Of a stretch of DNA of 64,000 bases, positions 30,168-40,433 are shown piece by piece (positions within the stretch are counted from its first letter, which is position 1; the number at the start of each line of letters is the position of its first letter). Location of the stretch: NCBI GenBank assembly GCA_014529385.2, contig CM043944.1, positions 72,529,884-72,593,883 of the forward strand, written 5' to 3'. A model generated the notes under the pieces. That model was not told the origin of the DNA and ran no database searches. It worked only from the letters and a program-made list of their open reading frames with translations. A program made the position numbers and the translations under genes. Source of the DNA: Adiantum capillus-veneris. Taxonomy: Eukaryota > Streptophyta > Polypodiopsida > Polypodiales > Pteridaceae.

Positions 30168-31412
30168 TCATTCATGATCAGCAGAAGCAACAAAAAGAGA
30201 TATGAGACTCTCTGCATCACAAGTCTCCTCATCCCTCACCAACATTACTTTCTTCACAGACAGCTCATATTGCTTCACCATCATTAACCTGACATGATAT
30301 AATTTAAGACGCAATCCATTTACCCTTGACTTATGTAAAATCTTATCTAGGTTAGCCAGTTGATATGTACCATTCGAAAAACACTCCACTACCTTGAAAG
30401 GGCCTTCCCACTTAACTTGAAACTTCTTTTGGAAGGTGTTTTCCAGCTTACTATTGTAGTGCAAAACCAAGTCATGCTTCTTGATACCCTTACTTTTGAC
30501 CTTTTCATTTATCTTTACCAAAGCCTTATCCTGCATCTGCCCATAATGTTCCAATGCACTCATCCTATCGAGCTGAACCTCTTGTAACTATAAGATCCTC
30601 TTTTTGAATGCATCACTAGGCAGCCCAAGCAACTTCTCTAGCATCTTTATTGCAGGCAACTCTACCTCCACACTCAATAGTGCTTCTTTCCATATACCAA
30701 GTGAAATGGAGTAAACCATGTACCTGTCTTCACTGCAGTACGGTAATCCCATAATGCACTAGGCCATTCCAAATCCCAATTCTTTCCTTGGGCTCTGTCA
30801 CTTTTGAAAGAATTTGTACCAACTCACCATTGAATCTTTCATTTAAGCCATTACATTGCAGATAATAAGGAGTGGTATGCTGATGACTAATCTTCATCTT
30901 TGCGCATAAAATGTCTAGCAGTTTAGCGGCCCCTTATCTCAAAGAAGCTCTAGTGGCACCCCAAACTTGCAACATATTTCATCATACACAAATTTTGCCA
31001 CATCCTTTGCAGTGATTTGTTTTACTGCTATAGCCTTTGCCCATCTAGAGAGATAGTCCACTGTAGTCAAAATATAGCTTTTGCCCTTGCTTGTGATAGG
31101 TAACGGGCCTATTGCATCAATCCCCCACTTTTCAAACACATTAAATTCCATAATGGTTTTTCGTAGCTCTGGCTTCAACACTCTCTTCCAAAATGCTTGA
31201 CACCTATTGCAAGACCTACATCAACGGTGAACATCCTTGTGCAAACTAGGCCATACATACCCCTCTTGCAAGGTCTTATGCAAGGTGATCTTTAGAGCAA
31301 AATGGCTGCCACATGCGCCATTTTCTTCCAACACTCTATAAAGCTCCTTCCGCCAAGGTACATGTCTCAACACGAGATCCACCCCTTTCATGTACAAGAT
31401 ATCACCAAACAA
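30168..31412 (-). pseudogene. B2 integrase
   Basis: Broken integrase in three open pieces. 31412-31221 holds the N-terminal zinc region (GSHFALKITLHKTLQEGYVW). 31181-30939 holds the start of the core with the first catalytic Asp in NVFEKWGIDAIGPLP and TVDYLSRWAKAIAVKQITAK. 30938-30564 is decayed, with only fragments readable. 30563-30168 gives the C-terminal domain (KKFQVKWEGPFKVVECFSNG, TYQLANLDKILHKSRVNGLR), then an acidic tail. It would insert the DNA copy into the host genome. The arrangement matches element C integrase (49380-50462). Confidence 0.82.
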
Positions 31413-31470
31413 TTCACTTATTATACTTTTGAATGTTCTTCGAAATGATTCTTGCTAGCAAAAACTCCTC

Positions 31471-32468
31471 TTATTGAGCCAAAATTTCCTGGCCATGATA
31501 AAGAGGTAAATTGGTCCTCAACACAAATAGCTCCCCAATCATGCTTTGAGCTGATTCATGTGCCTCTCCATTTAGAGCACGTTCAATGTGTTTGATGCTC
31601 CATGCTTCAATCTTTTTTAACAGGCCTTTAATTTTGAAACACATTTCCTTCAATGAGGTGTTCTTACTCTTCCACACACCCAGCACTTGCTTCACAACTA
31701 ATAAGGCATCACCTTTTATGCTCAACCTTCTAAACCCATGCTTCAAAAAAATGTGTAATCGGCTTCCAAAGTAGAATATTCAACCTCATTGTTACTATAA
31801 GAATCCAATTTGAACCCTCTATTGCATACTAGCTTCCCCTCTGGATCGTAAAGTGCTATACCCCCTAAAGCCGTATCATGGCTCTTTCTATATGAGCCAT
31901 CAAAGAAAAAAACATGTGCATTTTTGGTCTGTGGCACTTCTTCAACTACCTTTCTCACCACCTCTTTCTTAACAAGGAGTGGATTCTCCTTGTAAATCAA
32001 CAAATCAGCTAGGGTAGCTCTTGTACTGTCTTCCACTAAAAAAGAGAACTCGAACTCTTGCAGCTCAATTACCCCTTTCTTCACCACATTTGACATGTTA
32101 GTGCCATTAATTAACTGTGGCAAAAATGCGTAACTCGTCAAGAAAACAAAAGGTCGTGGTAGCAAGTAATGACGAAATCGTCGACAAGCAAATATTAGAC
32201 TGGCCATTACTAGCTCTACTTCCGAGAACTTTCTCTCTGCTACCAACTTCACTTGGCTTACACAATACACTGGCCTCCTATAATGGCTGCCCTTCCCCTT
32301 TTGCAATAGCATGGCTCCAATGGCATCATCCCCTACTGATGTATTTACATAAAAAACTTTCTCCCAATCAGGAGCCTGCATGGCTGATAGACCCCCTAAC
32401 ACCTCTTTCACCTCTTGAAACACTTCTTCACATTTGTCATCCCATTGCAATGGGTCATGCTTTGCCAC
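31471..32468 (-). pseudogene. B2 tandem RNase H domains
   Basis: The frame 32468-31743 starts in the ancestral RNase H, where the first Asp is lost (FYVNTSVGDDAIGAMLLQ, normally Y-L-D-A-S), passes through CRRFRHYLLPRPFVFLTSYA, and continues into the second RNase H (HVFFFDGSYRKSHDTALGGI with Asp, NNEVEYSTLEAD with Glu). The frame 31746-31471 completes the second domain (LSIKGDALLVVKQVLGVWKS with Asp). Two RNase H domains with the first one catalytically dead is a known property of Tat elements. One frameshift separates the two frames. Confidence 0.82.
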
Positions 32469-33657
32469 TTGTTGTAATGGATACAGAACCTTGTAAAGAC
32501 AATGGAATAAACCGTGCCATGTACTTTACTTTGTGTATAAAGGCTGCCAATTGCTTTGTACTCGTAGGTGATGGAAGAAGAATAATAGACTTAACATTGT
32601 CTGGATTAGCCTCAATGCCATTTTCTGAGACCATGTGGCCCAATAACTTCACCCTTGGCTGTGCTAGCTGACATTTATTTGGAGTTAGTTTTTCTCCACA
32701 TTCATCATATCGAGCCAATACCATCTACAGCTTCTCATGGTGTTCAACCCTACTGCTGTAGACACAGAAGTCTTCCATAAAATCTTTAACACAACTACCA
32801 ATGAATGGTGCCAATAACCAATTTACTCTCTCTTGATAAAAGGATGGTCCATTTGTCAACCAAAATGGCAATATCGTGTAACAATAACAACCCCATGGCT
32901 TAATAAAAGTTTTCTTTGTGCAGTCTTTAAGAGAAATCTTCAATTGAAAATAGCCTGAAAAACCATCACACACAATGTACCTCTCATAACCTGCCACTGA
33001 ATCCAAGATCTGATTGATGAATGGAAGAGGATATGGGTTCTTCTTAGTGGCTGCATTTAAGGGTTCAAAAACTACACAAATCCTCCACATTCCATCCTTC
33101 TTTGGAGTGACTACTACTGGACTCACCCATTCTGTGGTCTCCACTGGGACTATGAACCCTGCCTTCAATAACTTGTCCACCTCTTCCCGCAAGGCTTCCA
33201 TCTGATCTTGACCCTGATCTTGACCCATCCTTCTTAGCATTTGCCACACTGGCTTAGCACCCTCTTTCAGTTCTATATGCATCTCTTTTCCCTTGAACCC
33301 TCCGATCTCTTCATATGAAGTAAAGAACAAATCAGGAAAACTATCCAGCATGTGCAAATATATCTCCTTCTCCATAGCTGAGAGGTATCCACCACTGATC
33401 ATTTGTGTCATCAATTCCTGCTTCTTTGACAGTTTAACCTTGGTTTGCCTCAGCCCTTCAATCACTTCATAAGGCCCTTCACTTTCATCTTCAACCTCAT
33501 TTGCAAATGCAACTAAACCAAACTCCTGGATTTCTTTGTACATCAAAAGAAATGCAACATCAACATCCTCATCTTTGTCAGACACTGTGGAATAGTCTTC
33601 ATCACTAGACTCATCCTCATCTTCATAAAGTTCCTCCAATAGTCTCCTTGTGTCCAT
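32455..33657 (-). pseudogene. B2 reverse transcriptase
   Basis: Two open pieces (33657-32725 and 32724-32455) meet at one stop just after the catalytic box, which reads DFMEDFCVYSS: the F-M-D-D of B1 has become F-M-E-D, so the first catalytic Asp is changed. Other landmarks remain: EWVSPVVVTPKKDGMWRIC, DGFSGYFQLKISLKD, LLGHMVSENGIEANPDN. The N-terminal 80 residues are an acidic linker (EDEDESSDEDYSTVSDKDED). A GQDQGQDQ triplet duplication is present near residue 140. This copy is inactive. Confidence 0.88.
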
Positions 33658-34045
33658 ATTATATAGGTTCTTGGCACCTGTCTTTCCATAGAGGCTAATT
33701 GTACCTTTTCCATAGATGAGAGGTCTCCACTGATCATTTGTGTTATCAATTCCTGCTTCTTTGACAATTCAACCTTGGTTTGCATCAGCCCTTCAATCAC
33801 TTCATAAGACCCTTCACTTTCATCTTAAATCTCATTTGCAAATGCAACTAAACCAAACTCATGGATTTCTTTTTCCATCAGAAGGAATGCAACATCAACA
33901 TCCTCATCACTGTCAAACACTGTGGAATAGTCTTCATCACTAGACTCATCCTCATCTTCATAAAGTTCCTCCAATAGTTTCCTTGTGAACCTATTATATA
34001 GGTTCTTAGCACCTGTCTTTCCATAGAGGCTAATTGTACCACGTC
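33373..34045. repeat. 336-bp tandem duplication in B2 protease-RT linker
   Basis: 33373-33710 is repeated at 33711-34045 (offset 335-338), covering the acidic linker and the end of the protease. The copies differ at scattered bases. B1 has a single copy at 1890-2230. Confidence 0.8.
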
Positions 34046-34560
34046 TCCAAAATTGAACAGCTCCCAGTGCACGTAACCATGGTCTGCCTAGTATAATAGG
34101 ATATGCTCCCTAGCATCACATGAAAATGAACCTCCACCTTTGCATCATACACTTCCACTTCTAAGCTCTTTACAACACCCAAAAATTTTACTTATTGATA
34201 GTTTGCCAATCTGATCCTTAACCCTGACACCCCAGTCACTGTAAGACCCATCTTCTCAACACATGAGTGTGTTATGATACATATTTGGGCTCCTCTATCA
34301 ACATAACCTTGTCCCATATTTTTTCATTTGTGCCACACATCTACTATTGGACAAATGTCTGGTATCTCATCCATCACCAATACCTTCATTGAACCTCTCT
34401 CTAGCTCTTTGTCCATTGGATTAACAATCCTCTTCCACTATTGCTTTAGCTTGGGTACCATCTCTATAAGCTGCCCAAAAGTAACGTCGGCTTTCCTGCT
34501 TGTCAGATCCTCCTTCAAGTCATAGCTTAATTTCCCATACCCTAGTGAAAATTTGAAACA
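34046..34560 (-). pseudogene. B2 protease remnant
   Basis: Readable pieces include the I-L-G-R-P-W region near 34080 and the active-site loop near 34265-34310, reading VDRGAQICIITHSCVEKMG. The triad is D-R-G where element C has D-G-G, so the site is altered. Stops and frameshifts fill the rest, and there is no open frame of useful length. Confidence 0.65.
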
Positions 34561-35810
34561 TTAAACTTGGGACGAGCCCTCCTTTTGCTTGGACTTGACA
34601 TCCTCACCTTCATGGCTCTTTCCCTTCTTCTTACTAGGAACTGTGGCACTTCTTCCTTCCTTGTCCTCTGTGGTCCTCTTCTCAATAGGCATCACTAATA
34701 TATCCTCTAGCTTTGATGCCTTCTCCAAGGTAACCACACTTATCACTTTTGTCTTTCCCTTTTCCTCCTCGGTTAATCCACTAGTTCCTTCCTCTCCCTT
34801 AATTTCAATGCCATAATCATTTGACCTAGTTAGCACATGTCTTGGCAATGGATACATGTCTCCCCCAATCCTTGGTGGCCCAACTCTCCGCAATTATAAC
34901 ATGTGGGCGTTTGCCTCCAGAATCTACCATTGCTTTGTCCAACACCATTCCTAGGTCTTTCTTCACCTCTTGGATGATTTGCAAACCTCCCTCGACCTCG
35001 ATTATTTCCCACTTGACCTAGCATGCTTAGGCTAACATTCTTCAATAATTATACAACTTGCCTCATGTCTTGCCTTAGCCCATCATCTTGCACTGCTGTA
35101 GTGACCACTGCTGGCATAACCTAAGGAGTAACACAAACCAATGGTTCATGATGAACCCCTGGTTTGCGACCTTGTAAAGAGTCCATAGGCTGAAATTCAG
35201 ACCTCATGGGCAAAGACTCCACCCCTAGTTGGCTCATTTTCCTCAGCTTCCACTCTTTGTTCCTTGCCACCTCCAATGCATCTTCATATGTCCTAGGCTT
35301 CTTTAGCTCCATTCTCCAACGTATATTCTCCCAAAGACAAACCAAGAATCTGTCCTTCTTCATCATGTCATGTGGGGGTACTTGTGGTGCTAATGCCTTA
35401 CACATCCGCTCCCATGCCAATGAAAACTAACGTATGTACGCATCTACTGACTCACCTTCCTTATGCACCAAACCTTGTACTTCTTGCCACACTTTGTCAG
35501 GATCTTATGTCTTCACAAACTCCACTTCCAATCCATGCCTTAGATTTTCCCAGCTCAATCTTGTAGATGGATCAGCCACACGCATCTCCTCTTAAAATTC
35601 TTTGGACCAAACTCGTACATCACTCTTCAAACAAATCCGGAGAAGACGTAACATCTGTGCTGGGTCATGAATCTGGTTGCTAATGCAGACAACCTCCATC
35701 TTTTCTAAAAAGTCTTCCACATCTTCATCACTTCTTCCATGAAATTCCGGATAAGAGAAAGTAATGGCTACCCAAGTTCAATGCTTTGAGAACCCCTTCT
35801 AACACACGTG
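34561..35810 (-). pseudogene. B2 gag
   Basis: Broken Gag in the same order as B1 without element A. The N-terminal part near 35800-35430 is degenerate. 35420-35121 (MAWERMCKALAPQVPPHDMM and KKDRFLVCLWENIRWR) is the end of the capsid-like part, across the site where A inserted in B1. 35045-34830 carries the zinc-knuckle start CYNCGELGH. 34893-34561 is the Lys-rich tail (KKKGKSHEGEDVKSKQKEG). It serves as the empty-site control that proves the A insertion and CTCTC duplication. Confidence 0.82.
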
Positions 35811-35879
35811 CAAGAACCCAAAACTTTTGACTGACTCAATCCCTAGAAACTTCAATGGAGCTTGTTTTTAGATAAGGAC

Positions 35880-36110
35880 AAACACATGCACATCAAATGA
35901 GTTTTCATAGTTAATCACCGGAATTATAACAGGCAAAAGGGCATTGTAGTATCTCTCTTAATCTTCTTGGCCCGAACATAAAGACTATGTGCTGTTAGAA
36001 AAAAATATTCCTGGACAAGTGAAAATTTATCTGGATTCTTTGAGCTAAATGAAAAAGAGTGAATTGAGGTCTGTTTTGATTATCCAATACCAACCACGCA
36101 ACTCCCAAGA
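35880..36110 (-). pseudogene. B2 relic of the conserved small ORF
   Basis: Homologous to 23246-23464 in B1. FHLAQRIQINFHLSRNIFF, an in-frame stop, then QHIVFMFGPRRLREILQCPF can be read, after which the frame is lost. It shows the small ORF belongs to family B and not only to one copy. Confidence 0.6.
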
Positions 36111-36185
36111 AGGCACACCTGACTTATCCTCTGATTTTGCCAGAATTTTAGCAGCATAACAACATAAATGGCTCAAAAGACCAAA

Positions 36186-36775
36186 GGTTCAAAATAGATT
36201 GGGCATGAAGAGTCTACCTCAATCGGCTTTTTATTTTGCATGCGGAGATGACTCTTGGGTGGTCGTACTTTACTTCAACTCTCTAGGCCTAGAGAGAGTG
36301 TAGGTCCACTTTCTTCCACCAAATGCTTTAGGATTTGTGGCTTGGACTTTCTGATTGATGTAGTTGATGACTCTTCTTTGACCGTTGTTGGATAGGAAAC
36401 ACTTGGTGCTACACAAAATCTGATTGATGTGAGAGTGTTGATATGATTATCAAAATCAAAACTCATCATTCTTTCTTCACCTCCTCTACCAGTACTCATT
36501 GAAAGAATGCTTTGATTGATAGGAGTGATAACATTTTGTAGCCCTCCCTCTTGATGCTCTTGATTTGTCATTAGTACGAGCAATGAAAGATGGGGAGCTT
36601 ACCTCTTGGATATCCATGATGCTACAACCTGCTAGTAGCACATCCATGAAGGCCTTAAATGCTTCTACTGTCTCCTCTTTTTCATTCCTCCAATTTGAAA
36701 ATTCTTGTAGCCACTCGTCCATGATTTATGGCATGCATTGCTACTCTTTGTTGATTGAAGGTCTTTGTAGAGTCG
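36186..36775 (-). pseudogene. Element D2 5' internal region
   Basis: Minus-strand sequence directly after the D2 primer site. A 78-codon frame (36722-36486) starts 74 bp from the LTR, MDEWLQEFSNWRNEKEETVE and AFKAFMDVLLAGCSIMDIQE, and a 102-codon frame (36583-36275) overlaps it. I recognise neither. The first is helical and acidic and lies where B and C keep their small ORF, but the sequences do not align. At 36186 the region stops against B2. Confidence 0.4.
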
Positions 36776-36793
36776 TCATCAGTGGGGGCACCA
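36776..36793 (-). other. Element D2 primer-binding site
   Basis: Minus strand TGGTGCCCCCACTGATGA, three bases from the LTR end, sharing TGGTGCCCCCAC with elements C and B (B has C at the fourth base). Confidence 0.72.
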
Positions 36794-36795
36794 AA

Positions 36796-38492
36796 TGAGA
36801 GGTGGAAGTGAAAAACATACCAGTGGCCTCTACACCAGGACTATGCATGATGTCTTCATCATGGGAGGTACACAATAGGGGCACCACCTAGCAATATATG
36901 TGGCTAGTACGTATACATATACACAATCAAACATGCCATGGAAAACAATTTCAAGATCCATGCCCAAGTGTGAAATGGGGTGGTCAAAAAACAAGATGAG
37001 AGGAATGGCGAGTTAGTGAGAATGTGTTTTCTACTTGTGCATGTAGTAAGGAAGATAATGAGGTAAGGGAAACATGCAAGTATGCTCACTTCTCATACCA
37101 GAGGTGGAAAATCCGCACACCTTAAGATGTAATAGCAAGATGATAGGAATATGAGAGGGAGAGAGAGAGTGTGTGTATGGTGGAAAATCCGCAGACCTTA
37201 ACATAAGAAAAATGGAAAGAACAAGCATAAACCATACTCACAGTGAAGTGTATCCCAAACGACACAAGGTATGGCACCAGAGGTGGCAAATCTGCACACC
37301 TTAAGATGCTGTAGCAAGATAATAGGAATATGAGAGGGAGAGAGAGTGTGTGTATGGTGGCAAATCCGCACACCAAGATAAAGTGTGCTAATTGCTTGCA
37401 AAAGATGAATACAATAGGTAGCATAGGTAAAGAAGATGTGAAGGGGACAAGACCGTAGGAAGCATAATGGAGGGATGGGAGTTGATGGCGAGGAATATCA
37501 TGAGTGTATCTATCATTATTCTTCTTGAAATTGTGCCTTCAATCCTTCATTACAATTGTGTGGAGTTTTGGTGCTCATTCTATGCATGGTGTTGTGATTA
37601 TGTGATTAGGGTTCTTGCTACTCGCATGTAGCGCAAGGGTTTTTATGTGTAGGTGTGTGGATATGTGATAGTGTGCATATAGGGTAGTGTGTGTGTGTGT
37701 GTGTGTGTGTGTACAAAATACGAGGCCTCCTTTTATAGGCCAAGAGAGTGATCAGGGAATAGATTATGAGAAAAGGGAGTTATTACAAAGTAGCCTCAAT
37801 TAGAGGCATTCCTCCAACAAGAGAGCTCCCTATGCCTTGGTTATTGACCAATCTTCTTCTAATTGCCTTCATCATGACAAGCTTAGTCTCCATGCCACCT
37901 TCCATAGCTTGAGTCCAAGAGCTTCTTTATGATATTTGAGAGAATCTTGATAAAATAAGAGAAAAGATAGCAATAGTGGAGAGAAATCTATAAGAAATCT
38001 GACTTCTTCCTATGTGGAGAGATATGCTCCACCATTTTGGCCATATCTTCCAAACCATAATTGAAAAAGTTATTAAAAAAAAGGGACAAAAATATCAGCT
38101 AAATGCCTAAAACTTTTCTGTTGAGAATGTTTTCCAATTTGGAATGAAACAAATAGAGAAAGGTCCCACAAGATTATGTGTTCGTCTTTTCTCTTTCAAA
38201 AGTCTTCAGGTGGTCCCCTCTTGACTCCATTCAAAATCCTTGTGTCCACAAGTGAATTGTGTTTGAATTTGATAACAATTTGTTGAATCCATCTTAGTAA
38301 TGCATAAGATTTTCCTCCCTTTTGCTTTTGAATTTTACTCTTCACCTGTAGTGACCGTCAGGTAGTGATTGTCGATCGAGTAGAATCAGCACCCACTATT
38401 GTTTTTTCCTAGGGTTTCTTCCTACCTTTCTAAAAACCATAGCTATGTACAGAATATACATAAATGTTCTTTTTTTTTGTGATTTTTATGCA
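36796..38492 (-). repeat. Element D2 LTR
   Basis: 1697 bp. On the minus strand it starts TGCATAAAAATC after a polypurine tract and ends CCACCTCTCA before a primer-binding site, so it has internal-type sequence on both sides. A (GT)n tract lies near 37688-37712. An internal tandem duplication (37097-37275 and 37276-37450) carries the 'ccagaggtgg..atccgcacacc' unit. Its first 330 bp match D1 at 27906-28235. Confidence 0.82.
37097..37450. repeat. 179-bp tandem duplication inside D2 LTR
   Basis: The ACCAGAGGTGG start recurs at 37097 and 37276. Both copies carry the GAGAGGGAGAGAG / GTGTGTATGGTGG segment, and the copies have diverged. Confidence 0.75.
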
Positions 38493-38515
38493 TCAGGTCC
38501 TTCCTCCTGTTAGGG
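38493..38515 (-). other. Element D2 polypurine tract
   Basis: Minus strand AACAGGAGGAAGGACCTGA directly before the LTR start, nearly the same as the D1 tract at 27887-27905. Confidence 0.75.
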
Positions 38516-38589
38516 TCCTTGAATCCTTGCCACCAAGTGCATACCAAGAGAGAGGTGGAGAAAAACTTGAAAAGCGGCCTCAGAGGGAT

Positions 38590-38973
38590 TTTATTCCTCA
38601 AAGCTCGGGCCCATTTATCCCATAAACAGGTGAACTACAGAAAATAATCATCAACACTCTCATTATCCTTCTGAGTATACCCCAAAATTTCATGCCAAAC
38701 TTCGTCATGTACTTCAATGGATCTCTATTGTGCCAGGAAATATTGCTTCACACAATTGTAGTCCAAAACTACCCCTAGAGTTTGTGCCTGCACAAACTCT
38801 TCAAGATTGTGTAATCAAACTTTTTTTTCATCCTGTAAACTATATTTCTCTAGCCACAACAATATATCTTGGTCTATTATGTTTTGCAGTAAGCAATTTA
38901 CTTCCAATTTTTCAATAAAAGTTTGTGCATTCTCATTAGACAATCCATGAAACAGTGGGAACTCGTTTGCCAT
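38590..38973 (-). pseudogene. D-type gag N-terminal fragment
   Basis: The minus strand opens at ATG 38973, MANEFPLFHGLSNENAQTF then IEKLEVNCLLQNIIDQDILL, and continues past in-frame stops to RSIEVHDEVWHEILGYTQKD. This is the N-terminal half of a retrotransposon Gag (the 'F.G...E....F...E' opening). It is followed, after only about 75 bp, by the polypurine tract, so protease and pol are missing: an internally deleted copy. Confidence 0.65.
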
Positions 38974-39264
38974 GTTTGGTTGCCACAAAAACACTTACAT
39001 GGATGTCAATGGATTCCTCTAGTACCTAATCAACCTCACACTAGGTAACCCCCCTCCTAGTACTTGGCTTCACAAAACCTCGCGGCCCCCCAAAGGTTGC
39101 AATCCAATTATACGACCACCTCAAATGCTGTCAACAATTTGCACATACATAGGCGGTTGTCCCCATAAGGACCCACATCCCTTTTACATTCTCTAACTGT
39201 AGAATAGACATAGTTAATAGGAATTGGAGCATAGGAGTACTTGCTCCTTTGTGGGGGCACCAAA
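38974..39264 (-). other. Leader and primer-like site of the deleted D-type copy
   Basis: Untranslated sequence upstream of the gag fragment. Minus strand TGGTGCCCCCACAAAGGA at 39245-39262 looks like a primer-binding site of the B/C/D type, which would put an LTR edge at 39265. No matching LTR is recognisable beyond it. Confidence 0.5.
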
Positions 39265-39600
39265 TGCTCTCTCTTCTTAGCCAACAAGGCTCTCTCCTTG
39301 GGAATCTTTCAATTGGCTTCTTTTACACCTTTTTTGGGCAAACAATTAGCTGTGGATGATCCTTTGACCAAGGAATGGGGTGGGGGCAAGTTTTTCGGGA
39401 CCAAATAAAGTGACCAGACACCTATCTAGGCAGTGTGGACTCCCAAAATGCTCCATCATCCTTCCCATGAGCCCATGAGCCCCCATAGCCAAGCCTTAAG
39501 AGAGCTCCTCTCCCTATGATACACCTATAGTAGGCACCCAATGTGCCCTATATACCCCCCAATTTCACTTTTCCTCTTCTCATGTGTTATAATTTCCTTG
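39265..39600. other. No gene seen
   Basis: About 340 bases of possible LTR remnant or host flank. I find no match elsewhere in the window. Confidence 0.4.
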
Positions 39601-39990
39601 CCACATTACAACCTCCTCCTCATTCCTCCGAAGCCCAAAACATCACAGCTCTCTCCCCAAGCATAAGAACTTCTCGGACAATTTTCCCTAACTTGCTGCT
39701 CTAGTCATCAAATGATGCATCATAACACAGGACTCGAAGCCCATCACCTTGTATATCTTTAGAAATGTAAAGAGACTCACCCTCAAGGAATTCTACTTCA
39801 TGCAAGGCATCTCCAAACCCCAACTTCTCATACACAGCTTTGACTATGTCTTCATCATTAGCTTGTAATAAGGTAGCATCCTGTACAATAAACTCATCAA
39901 TCAGAGCTTCTAACTTTGATCAAACTTGTCCTCGGATATCTGCGTAGTCCAGTAGACTTGAACTCTGTTCTTGATAGAAACACCAGTTTA
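39601..39990 (-). pseudogene. Coding-like patch of unknown family
   Basis: On the minus strand one frame reads about 95 residues with only one internal TGA: NWCFYQEQSSSLLDYADIRG, SKLEALIDEFIVQDATLLQA, NDEDIVKAVYEKLGFGDALH, EVEFLEGESLYISKDIQGDG. Composition is protein-like (acidic helices, then strands). I do not recognise the family. It lies 450 bp beyond the end of the DUF7869-like gene on the same strand and could belong to that transposon, to a host gene or to another element. Confidence 0.45.
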
Positions 39991-40093
39991 GATAAAATGG
40001 GAAAATCCCACAACTTTGGGACTAATTTCAACGCCTATGGATTCCTATTTCCCATTAAATTTGGAAAATTTTCATTTAATTTGGGAATGTGAC

Positions 40094-40357
40094 AAAGAGA
40101 TAGATTCTCAAGAAAATGGTGGTGTTGAGAAACACCTTTTAAAATTTTTATTTTTATGTGGGTGTTTCAAAACACTTCATAAAAGAGATATATTCTCAAG
40201 AAAATGGTGGTGTTGAGAAACACCTTTTAAAATTTTTATTTTTATGTGGGTGTTTCAAAACACTTCATAAAAGAGATAGATTCCCAAGAAAATGGTGGTG
40301 TTGAGAAACAACTTTTAGAATTTTTATTTTTATGTGGGTGTTTAAAAATACTTCATA
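40094..40357. repeat. Three 88-bp tandem repeats
   Basis: Units start at AAAGAGATA 40094, 40182 and 40270. Each holds the segments AAATGGTGGTGTTGAGAAAC and TTTTTATGTGGGTGTTTCAA. The third copy is the most diverged. Confidence 0.9.
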
Positions 40358-40433
40358 AAATCATACATAAGCTGGGGAAATAAAACAATGTGCAAGATAT
40401 GAAATGCTATTCAATTTCTCCTATTAAGCTAGC

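Larger units (their letters stand above)
29004..36185 (-). mobile_element. Retroelement B2, 5'-truncated
   Basis: Second copy of family B on the minus strand: 3' LTR (29004-30139), polypurine tract, integrase, two RNase H domains, reverse transcriptase, protease, gag, relic of the small ORF and about 70 bp of leader. At 36185 similarity to the B1 leader ends abruptly and D2 sequence begins, so leader, primer site and 5' LTR are lost. It is more decayed than B1, with a 336-bp tandem duplication in its protease region. Confidence 0.88.

Noticed and set aside
39265-40000. A full LTR to the right of the primer-like site at 39245-39262
   Set aside because: No partner LTR or matching sequence is found, and a coding-like patch starts at about 39601, so only the primer-like site is reported.
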